NCBI GenBank assembly: GCA_034509735.1 | Contig: JACGWO010000002.1 | Coordinates: forward strand, 25,901,636-25,965,635 | Origin: Sesamum alatum | Lineage: Eukaryota; Streptophyta; Magnoliopsida; Lamiales; Pedaliaceae | Direction: 5' to 3' | Length of the DNA stretch: 64,000 bases | Shown here: positions 57,553 to 64,000 of the stretch, in pieces | How the letters are laid out: each line of letters begins with the position of its first letter | Position numbering within the stretch: the first letter of the stretch is position 1 | Position numbers and translations under genes: made by a program | Notes under the pieces: generated by a model | Seen by the model: the letters and a program-made list of their open reading frames with translations, nothing else | Told to the model about the DNA's origin: nothing | Database searches by the model: none

Positions 57553-57704
57553 CTTCCTACAGAAATGGATTCTCCCAAGGTCATAACGGAGAAGATAGCA
57601 GAAATGACAGTGGCAAGAGGATTAAATATGGACACTATGACAGGCCCTCTTTTCTTCATTGCCCATGAGTTGAAGCTTACACACATTCCATTCACACTCC
57701 CCGT
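57553..57704 (-). pseudogene. WAT1-related exon 'd'
   Basis: Acceptor TTTTGAACAG before 57704, donor GGAAG|GTAAAA after 57553. 152 nt, open: TGSVNGMCVSFNSWAMKKRG, PVIVSIFNPLATVISAIFSV, MTLGESISVG. This is the hallmark W-A-x-K-K-x-G-P-V and F-x-P-L segment of the second EamA repeat. It is 3.7 kb from exon 'c'; that intron holds the solo LTR. Confidence 0.92.
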
Positions 57705-58540
57705 CTGTTCAAAATCATTCAATGGTTCAAAACTACAAGAAGTGCTATATGCTTCATTTTATTTTAAAATACAATTTACCCCTTCGTGATATATGTAATA
57801 GGCAAAAAATATATATAAAAACAATACAAATTAACTCCAATTTTTTTTAAAAAAAGCGCAACCCCCCTTCCCCTCGTCATGGCGCTACTTGTTTTATTTT
57901 TTATTTTTTAATTATATAATAATTTTTTTATTTTTAATTAAAAATCATTGGATCTTAAAATCAATATAATTAGTTTGATGGTCCAAATTTCGTCAATAAT
58001 AATCTACATTTCATATTTGATCATTTAAATATTCTGTCTAAGACTCACTCTTCAATAAATGGTTTTGATTCATTTTCATGTATTTTGATATATAATATGA
58101 CACTATATAAAATTCAAAATTCAAATAAAATTTTAGTAAAAAATTACAAATAAACCTAAAAAATAATTTTATCCAAAATTAACAAAACAATTATAAAATA
58201 ATTTCATTAGCTCCCCCTCCCCTTCTGGCGGTTGCCTCCTCAAATCAAATTACGTGCTTCAATCTTTTTGTAATCCGGTAATATCTTGCACAATCAATTA
58301 ATATAACAACTATTCATTTATATTTTTCAAAATATCGATCATAGATCTATGATAATAAGACTCAACTGCTCATAAAATTAGGTAAAAAGAATTATTATTT
58401 AAAAATCATGTAAAAATCACACAAAGGGCGCATGTATTAACCCTTGACTAGGGGGGCTTTTTTCGCACAATTTTAGGAAATGGAAGGAGTTAATTTGTAT
58501 TTTCTTCTATATGGTTTTCTTGCCCATTTCCTATATAATG

Positions 58541-58828
58541 GGGTTAAATTGCATTTACTCTTTTATTTTAACTACAAGGGTTGCTTTTTTCTTTTGCGTT
58601 GATTTTGTTGAACCTTCTGTGAAAATAGTAATAATGAAGAAATCCTCTAAAAAAATGACAACTAGCTACGTTCCATAAACTTTTAAAAAGAAGCTCATTG
58701 GATCCTACATTACGCGGGGTCACATCGCCCAGTTTTTAGAAGTTCACAGGTTGCATTGCCTATTTTTCTTACTAAAGAGATTTTTGTCTATTAATATTTT
58801 CACAGGGGGATTTTTTTGCATTTAACCC
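58541..58828. mobile_element. Probable MITE in the WAT1-related intron
   Basis: Ends GGGTTAAATTGCATTTAC and (inward from right) GGGTTAAATGCAAAAAAATC. An inner pair CTGTGAAAATAGTAATAATG / CTGTGAAAATATTAATAGAC also pairs. 288 bp. No clear target duplication, so its limits are tentative. The ends resemble the 61632 element. Confidence 0.6.
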
Positions 58829-59632
58829 TCTACTTCCATTGAACAATAGGGGTAGTGGTTGTAAAGCACCCCCGTAATTATGGTCAATTGCATAAATGTC
58901 ATAGTTGATTCCTTCATTAAATTTGTTTAGAATGATTTAGTCCCTCATCTTTATTTCTTTATGTTAAAGTTTAGATTTTATTTCAAACTAGTACTTCTAA
59001 CCACTTTTCAATGAAAATCTTGTAGGAGTTCACATATTTTTAGTGTAAAATTTTCAAGTTTTATTATTTTATTTTAGTCCCTTGAATTTCAAAAAATCTC
59101 ATTATGATCCTTATTTGGGGTAGGGAATAGTATGGTAGCTTCCACCTAAAATACTAATTGTTGGTCTTTATTTAAGGACTGCTTCCTTGGTGAACATCAT
59201 ATTGAGAAATTTAAAGTGAGAAAAATAGGTGTTGTTATATAGTTTTGTGATAATTCGGCAAAATTACAGTGTTCTCATACTAATGTGAACCTTTATCCTT
59301 ATTTTTCACAGCAAAAAACTAAAATAAAAAATAATAAAAAGCATCATACTCCATATTTTTCAAAACCAAGAAACCTCCATCATAGATTTGCATCAGTCCA
59401 AGAGAGTTGTAATTTGATAAATTGCCACAAAAATATGTAAAACATAAATTGGACTGGCCATTTTACCCTTAAAAAATTCACATTAGGTGCAAATTTTGAC
59501 CAAAAAATGGTCAGAATGACTAAACTGAAACAAAATATAAAGTTTAGGGGATGCAAACATCAAGAAATAATAATGTGGAACTAAAGCGATTCTAACACAA
59601 GCTTAAGGGATAGATTATGATATAAACCCTGG

Positions 59633-60806
59633 TGTCGCGGGCGGACTCTTTTGTCGCAGCGAATATCTTTTTTTCGCCCGTGATGCCTTTCAGGTTGCTC
59701 ACAACCTTCAATCGGCCTTCCTCCATTCGAGTCCTCTCGGTCTCCCGACCATGTGTCTTCGACACCCGCAGCTTACTAGCGCGACATCCGAACGCATCCC
59801 TGTGTGGCGCCTTGCGCCCAAGCACTTGCCTATCCGGAATGCCCATGTTCGCAGAGGGTCGCGGCTCTCGCGCCTTCATGTCCGGCCCCAACTAGCTAGC
59901 TTGCCATCATGCATCTCGCCCACAATGTCGGGCCCAGCCGATACTTCTCGCAATGGCTCGGAGCATCCTCTCCCCGTCTCGGCACTATGGGCCAAACTTA
60001 CGCCCACAACGCCCATCGCACGCACAATAATCACTCGGTGCATTACCTGCGCATGTCTGCGCCATGCCCGTCTCGCATGCCTCGCCTGAGTAGGGCAGCA
60101 TTATCCGTCCGTGGCCCAACTCTTATGCCAACATCTCGCACGGCATGCCCAACATGCTTTCTTGCCTTTCGACGTGGCCTCATAATTTGCCCATAGCGCG
60201 GCGTCGCCCCACAACCGCGTATCTTGGCCAACGGACCGTCGTGCATGGCTAGACCCCAATAGCTCATGACACGAGTAGCTCACGAGGTCTTTCAATGCTT
60301 CGCCTCGATCGCTCATTCCGCCCGAGAGGTGTTGCCTATGACTTCCTGCAGCCCGCGGGGCATCCTCGCAATCACACGGAGCCTCTCGGCGCATTGCTTG
60401 CCTAATGTGTGCCATCCTGGCCCCATGCTGCCCGTTCGGTTCCCATACCGATCGGGGACTTTAGCCCTCCCTTCGAGGTGCCTAAAGCCGGCCCCTGAGG
60501 ACCCCAACATGCCCCAAGAGAATCGCTCATTTAGTGCCTCACTGCACGGGGGGGACTAGCTGGAGCTCACCACTGTTGTCTCCCTTATAATAGGCTTAAA
60601 AACATTTCCCTTGTTCTAGTAGTAGACATTCAAAGTCCTTGAAATGGCCGAGGAGCGCACATTTTTCACAACTCCCTCGTCTGACGTCCGAATCGCGTAC
60701 CGCTTAAACCATTGCGCTTCCACGTGCCGGGCCGACATCCCCTTATCGCCCGCACGTCTTCCGCAAGTCACTGCCGACGCTCCAAGTTAAAGGGCGGCAG
60801 GTGACA
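59633..60806. mobile_element. GC-rich solo LTR in the WAT1-related intron, 5-bp duplication CCTGG
   Basis: 1174 bp, starts TGTCGCGGGCGGAC and ends GGCGGCAGGTGACA, the TG...CA form with TGTC/GACA ends. Flanked by CCTGG at 59628-59632 and 60807-60811. It is strongly GC-rich in otherwise AT-rich DNA, has no gene, and carries a TATAA-like box near 60586 suggesting plus orientation. Open frames of about 100 codons inside show no homology. Terminal sequence suggests a Ty3/gypsy-type element, but nothing else of it is here. Confidence 0.87.
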
Positions 60807-61085
60807 CCTGGTCAGTTTATAGAATATATGTTTACCATTTGAAATTCATTATATTAGAGGGATCTTAATGTAATAAAAACATCACCTCAAGAATATTAGT
60901 GCAATAAAATAGTTGATGAGGGTATGCAAGAGTAGGTTTTCAAATAATACGGGTGATTTTATAACTCGACTACGATTATGAGGTTGTGTATAGTAATCCC
61001 TATACAATATAAAAAAATATTTAATTCAACCCGTTGCTTCAAAATATTGGATAGTATTAGGCCAACAATAACCTCATTCTCACAA

Positions 61086-61326
61086 GGTTAATTGCATTTT
61101 ACTTCCTTGTAAAATACTAATGACACAAAATCTCCTAAACAAAAAAAATTAGCAATGCGGTTTCTAAACTTTTTAAACAGAAGTTTACTATCTCCAACAT
61201 GATCTGGAGGTTGTGTTGCCACTTTCTCTAAGAGTTAAAAGGTCACCACATTGCCTTTTTTTTTTCTTCAATGAATTTATTTTCCTATTTAATATTTTTA
61301 GAAAAGATCTTGATACATTTAAACCC
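61086..61326. mobile_element. Decayed MITE, same kind as 61632-62192
   Basis: The left end GGTTAATTGCATTTTACTTC and AATACTAATGACACAAAATC match the 61995 element's TGCATTTTACCCTC / AATACTAATAGGCACAAAAT. The right end, inward, is GGGTTTAAATGTATCAAG. 241 bp; arms are eroded and no duplication is visible. Confidence 0.6.
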
Positions 61327-61445
61327 ACTTTTACAATATGATTCGTTTTTCATTTCATTTAATCTATCATTTTTCTAGCATCGACCTCTCGAATAAATGC
61401 TATTCACTAGCCCATATAGATAAACAAAAATGATCGAAACATTAC

Positions 61446-61600
61446 CAATATGGAGTATACAATCATCTCTTGAATAGTTAAGGATTCGAGTCCCATCCTT
61501 GATCTTCAACCATCTGAACTACCGCATTAATCAACACGCCTATTAGTGAAGTTAACGCACATAATGACATTGGTGTAGGAAAATCCCGCAAAGTTATAGC
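61446..61600 (-). pseudogene. WAT1-related exon 'c', one-base deletion
   Basis: Acceptor CATTTTTGCAG before 61600, donor TTG|GTAATG after 61446. Encodes AITLRDFPTPMSLCALTSLI and GVLINAVVQMVEDQGWDSNP, then TAA. In the next frame the homology continues as TIQEMIVYSIL up to the donor. 155 nt is one short of a multiple of three that both neighbouring phase-0 junctions need, so one base near 61468-61472 is missing. Confidence 0.87.
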
Positions 61601-61631
61601 CTGCAAAAATGTTACAGAGGTCTCAAAGCAA

Positions 61632-62192
61632 GGTTCATTGCATTTTTCCTGGGAAAATTATAATTTACGTCCCATAACTTATCCCATTTGCGATTTTGGT
61701 CTCATCGTTTTGCGACTCAGCAAATTTAGTCCCATAAGTCCAAAAAAAGTTGCAATTCACGTCCCATTAACACTTTCTGCTAAATTACTAATGGAAGGAG
61801 CATGTGCTAAGCCCATGCTCGGTTAACTTTGTTTCTTAAGTTTACGGTCCATCCATGAACTATTTAACAGAAAGTGTTGGTGGGACGTAAATTGCAACTT
61901 TTTTGGACTTGTTGGACTAAATTTGTTGAGTTGTAAAACAATGAGACCAAAATCGCAAATGGGGTAAGTTATTTGACATAAATTACATTTTTTCGCATTT
62001 TACCCTCTATGAAAATACTAATAGGCACAAAATCCCCTTAGACTAAAAGAAAAGGCAACGAAGCTCCTTGGACCTTTTCTTATAAAAAAAAAAACTCATT
62101 GCCTCCCACATTAGAGGGTTGCATCACCCTTTTCCCAAATTTAGGGGACTTTGCTATTAGTACTTTTACATATGGGGTAAGTGCATTTAACC
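61632..62192. mobile_element. MITE split by another MITE (WAT1-related intron)
   Basis: The outer element begins GGTTCATTGCATTTTTCC (61632-61649), is interrupted by 61651-61994, resumes with GCATTTTACCCTCTATG and ends GTGCATTTAACC at 62192 (inward GGTTAAATGCACTTACCCC). Inner arms GAAAATACTAATAGGCAC and AAAGTACTAATAGCAAAG also pair. About 206 bp without the insert. Its own target duplication is not clear. Confidence 0.7.
61651..61994. mobile_element. Inner MITE, copy 1, in the arm of another MITE
   Basis: Ends GGGAAAATTATAATTTACG and (inward) GAAAAAATGTAATTTATG. Arms of about 140 nt share GTCCCAT, TTTAGTCC, AAAAGTTGCAATT and ACACTTTCTG blocks. The flanks GCATTTTTCC (61640-61649) and GCATTTTACC (61995-62004) match at 9 of 10 bases and lie in the terminal repeat of the outer element. 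The centre has the palindromic GGAGCATG / CATGCTC. Confidence 0.85.
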
Positions 62193-62270
62193 ATTTTAAA
62201 AGCCCAAACAAATATATATTCATGACTTGTTCTTAGTCTACAAAATGAGCTCCTAATATCTGCTTCAAAC

Positions 62271-62508
62271 TTGTAAAACGACTTGGCTTGAGAAAATGAC
62301 AACTGATGCAATTAGATAAACGCAACCGAGCATCGTGTTCTTGTCAAAGAATATTTGAGGTGGTCGGGTTGATGAAAACGAGGAATCAGTCTCCTTATCT
62401 TGGATGGTGCTTTGCATTAGACTCAACACAAGAGCACCAAAAACACAGAGTAATGTCCCCACAATCTTTGTTTTGCTATGCCTGCATGCTAACTCTATTT
62501 TCTCTAAT
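62271..62508 (-). pseudogene. WAT1-related exon 'b'
   Basis: Acceptor CTGTTTGCAG before 62508, donor CAA|GTTTGA after 62271. 238 nt, open throughout: LEKIELACRHSKTKIVGTLL, then CVFGALVLSLMQS (membrane helix), a loop, and MLGCVYLIASVVIFSSQVVL (membrane helix) ending VLQ. It is the end of the first EamA repeat and start of the second, at the usual LQ boundary. Confidence 0.9.
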
Positions 62509-62654
62509 CTGCAAACAGTCATAGTCCTAAACCTATTCAGCAATGCAAGTTTGCTTGTACAATTAAAATTTCAAATTGTGCGTGTGTGTGTTTGTTTTGT
62601 TTTTTTTTTTTTTGCATTATTAGTTAATGGAGAAAAGTGTTGCCAAAATAAAAA

Positions 62655-62986
62655 GAAAAATAGTAACTTACGTCCCTTAATTTACCCCATTTGAGATTTT
62701 AGCCCCATTATTTTATGACTCAGCAAATTTAGTCCCACAAGTCCAAAAAAGTTGCAATTTACGTTCCATTTACACTTTTCGTTAAATTGTTGACAAAAGG
62801 AGCATGTGTCAAGCACATGCTCCGATAACTTTGTTTCTTAAGTTAACTATCCATCTATGAACAATTTAACGGAAAGTGTAGATGGGACGTAAATTATAAT
62901 TTTCTTGGACTTGTGGTACTAAATTTTCTGAATGGGATAAAAATTGCAAATAGGATAAGTTATAAAACATAAATTGCAATTTTATC
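62655..62986. mobile_element. MITE, copy 2 of the same family, in the next intron
   Basis: 332 bp. It has the same arms and centre as 61651-61994 (GGAGCATGTG ... CACATGCTCC palindrome near 62800-62822, better preserved here). Flanks share AAATAAAA (62646-62653 and 62988-62995). It sits right after the exon 'a' donor, with the insertion beginning about 16 nt into the intron. Confidence 0.85.
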
Positions 62987-63002
62987 GAAATAAAACATAT
63001 AC

Positions 63003-63119
63003 CTAAAGGCCTAGGACATGCAAAATATTAGTCCTGGTGCAAGATTCGGCATAGCCGTTGCCATTGCTGGTGAAGTGAGACTAACTCCGTTCATGAGCAA
63101 AGACTGAAACAAAGTCACT
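63003..63119 (-). pseudogene. WAT1-related exon 'a' (first recognisable)
   Basis: Acceptor TTTTTGCAG before 63119, donor AG|GTATATG after 63003. Encodes VTLFQSLLMNGVSLTSPAMA, then TAMPNLAPGLIFCMS, a stop TAG (63013-63011) and AF-R. Family members have Trp at the stop position (LIF..W..RLEK), so TGG to TAG. An alternative donor at 63017 (CAT|GTCC) would skip the stop but drop about five conserved residues. Confidence 0.85.
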
Positions 63120-63361
63120 CTGCAAAAACAAACTATTAAATTCAAAACTTATTTCTACACATCTCTATTAATATATGTTGGAAATTTTACTTTGTAAAGA
63201 GCCCGAAAATTCATGTTAACTAGTTTGCGATTTTCAATAAGCACATGGTGTACTAAATAATAACCTACTTAAGACATACTTTATAATATGAAAGATCTTG
63301 ATAAGGGGCACTTAAAATTGTATTTTATCCTTATTGAAAGTATTAATCAACACAAAAACAA

Positions 63362-64000
63362 GGATAATTATATTTTTCGTCCTCAAACTTAATCATCTAT
63401 TTATTTTTGGTCACCCAAGAAGTTGGACTATGGTTTTAGCCCTCAATCATTACATTTGTGACAGTTTTCATCATGTTGTTAATTTCGGCATTAAGTTTGA
63501 TGAAAAATGATCTTTGAGAAACATGTAGTCATTTTTTGGGAGGGAACTAAGTTGCTAATTTGGTCAAAAATTGAGATTGTTGTTGTATAAATATGAAAAA
63601 GGCCCCATTTCTTGTCAAATTTGGGTTACAACAATAGACAGGGCCTGTAGACAATAATTAACCCTTTGTTCTAGATTTTTTCGGAGTCCATGAAATTTTC
63701 ATCGAAAACTCAAAATCAACATTTACAATGTAAGTTCCATGATGTTATAGATTTGCTCGACGAACTTGAATTATTTTCTAGGTGAATGATTTTAGGAATT
63801 CAACCTCCATAGATCCTCTATATCGCTATAACAAAAATCTGGCAAAAAATGGAGGAAATTGGGCCTTTATTCACATCTATACAACAATAACCTCAATTAT
63901 AGAGCAAATTGGCAGCTCAATTCTCTCTAAAAAGTGATCACATGCCTCTCACGTAATGACTTTTGATCGAACTAAATGCCTAAACTAACGAAAGAAGAAA
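63362..64000. mobile_element. Large inverted-repeat element cut by the window end
   Basis: The left arm starts near GGATAATTATATTTTTCGTCC (63362). The right arm (63850-64000) pairs inverted with about 63490-63620: TTGTTGTATAAATATGAA / TTGTTGTATAGATGTGAA, AAGGCCCCATTTCTTG / AAGGCCCAATTTCCTC, GCTAATTTGG / GCCAATTTGC. Its right terminus lies past 64000. No gene seen; 63120-63361 before it is unassigned intron or upstream DNA of the WAT1-related gene. Confidence 0.65.

Larger units (their letters stand above)
57319..63119 (-). pseudogene. WAT1-related (UMAMIT / nodulin-21-like EamA) transporter gene, five exons, disrupted
   Basis: Five minus-strand exons, in order 63119-63003, 62508-62271, 61600-61446, 57704-57553 and 57457-57319, encode about 260 residues of a plant drug/metabolite-type exporter with two EamA repeats (family about 350-400 residues). 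All have AG/GT borders and compatible phases. Motifs in order: TSPAMATAMPNLAPGLIF, KIVGTLLCVFGALVLSL, DFPTPMSLCALTSLIGVL, CVSFNSWAMKKRGPVIVS, SLAGMCLMFTSLYFVLWAK, ending EKPLLS. WAT1/UMAMIT proteins move amino acids or auxin-type metabolites across plasma or vacuole membranes. About 100 N-terminal residues (first exons) were not found. Exon 2 has TAG at a Trp position and exon 4 a one-base deletion; TE insertions fill the introns. Two independent lesions argue for a pseudogene; assembly error could explain one. Confidence 0.9.

Noticed and set aside
57480..57789. Plus-strand small proteins of 62 and 74 residues
   Set aside because: They are antisense to the WAT1-related exon 'd', whose minus-strand translation carries the conserved family motif.
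59592..60559. Possible GC-rich gene on either strand between 59.6 and 60.6 kb
   Set aside because: The block has exact LTR-type ends and a 5-bp duplication; frames are short, overlapping and without recognisable domains.
62265..62543. A single-exon 92-residue membrane protein on the minus strand
   Set aside because: It is one exon of the WAT1-related gene; the first residues of the open frame are intron before the TTTGCAG acceptor.

Overview
This window is plant nuclear DNA, most likely from a eudicot. It is an AT-rich intergenic landscape built from Ty1/copia retrotransposons inserted into each other, with a LINE, a Ty3/gypsy scrap, several inverted-repeat elements (MITEs) and one broken host gene. 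No bacterial or organellar gene, rRNA, tRNA or CRISPR array was seen. The plant assignment rests on the copia and L1-type proteins, the initiator-Met-tRNA primer sites, and an intron-split WAT1/UMAMIT-type (nodulin-21-like EamA) transporter gene. I do not name a species.

Layout. 1-3566: 3' part of a copia A element (A1, +) ending in a truncated LTR. 3567-7059: a second A-family piece on the minus strand (gag/PR/IN start plus leader), fused head-on to A1. 7060-15815: another minus-strand A element (A2), whose ~2 kb 5' LTR is split by a family-B solo LTR (12853-15020, duplication GAAAA). 15816-23657: element B1 (+), lacking its 5' LTR. 24147-34073: element B2 (+), with both LTRs and target duplication TGAGT. 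34408-38625: an older copia element C, with a Mutator-like MITE in its integrase, fused to a Ty3/gypsy RT/RNase H scrap (to 39182). 39323-42140: start of element A3. 42141-50359: element A4, inserted in the A3 leader and truncated in its 3' LTR where a 5'-truncated LINE (50360-52567) begins. 52568-57318: AT-rich DNA without a recognisable gene. 57319-63119: minus-strand WAT1-related gene with five recognisable exons. Its introns hold a GC-rich solo LTR (59633-60806, duplication CCTGG) and several MITEs, two of them nested. The window ends inside a further inverted-repeat element.

Families A and B are related: same LTR start (TGTTRGAATAGGTGACC), same PPT, same primer site, and leaders of about 1.9-2 kb with a strikingly GC-rich island and a TATAAATA box about 100 nt before gag. 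Every gag-pol reading frame is broken by stops, frameshifts or deletions, so nothing here looks autonomous. B1 and B2 share the same RNase H lesions, which points to spread of an already defective lineage by proteins supplied in trans.

The host gene is also a probable pseudogene: exon 2 carries TAG at a conserved Trp position and exon 4 a one-base deletion. Its 5' exons were not found. I found no wholly new system. The strongest observations are the hidden split gene, the nested insertions with exact target duplications, the shared-lesion B lineage, and the conserved structured non-coding modules of the A/B elements.
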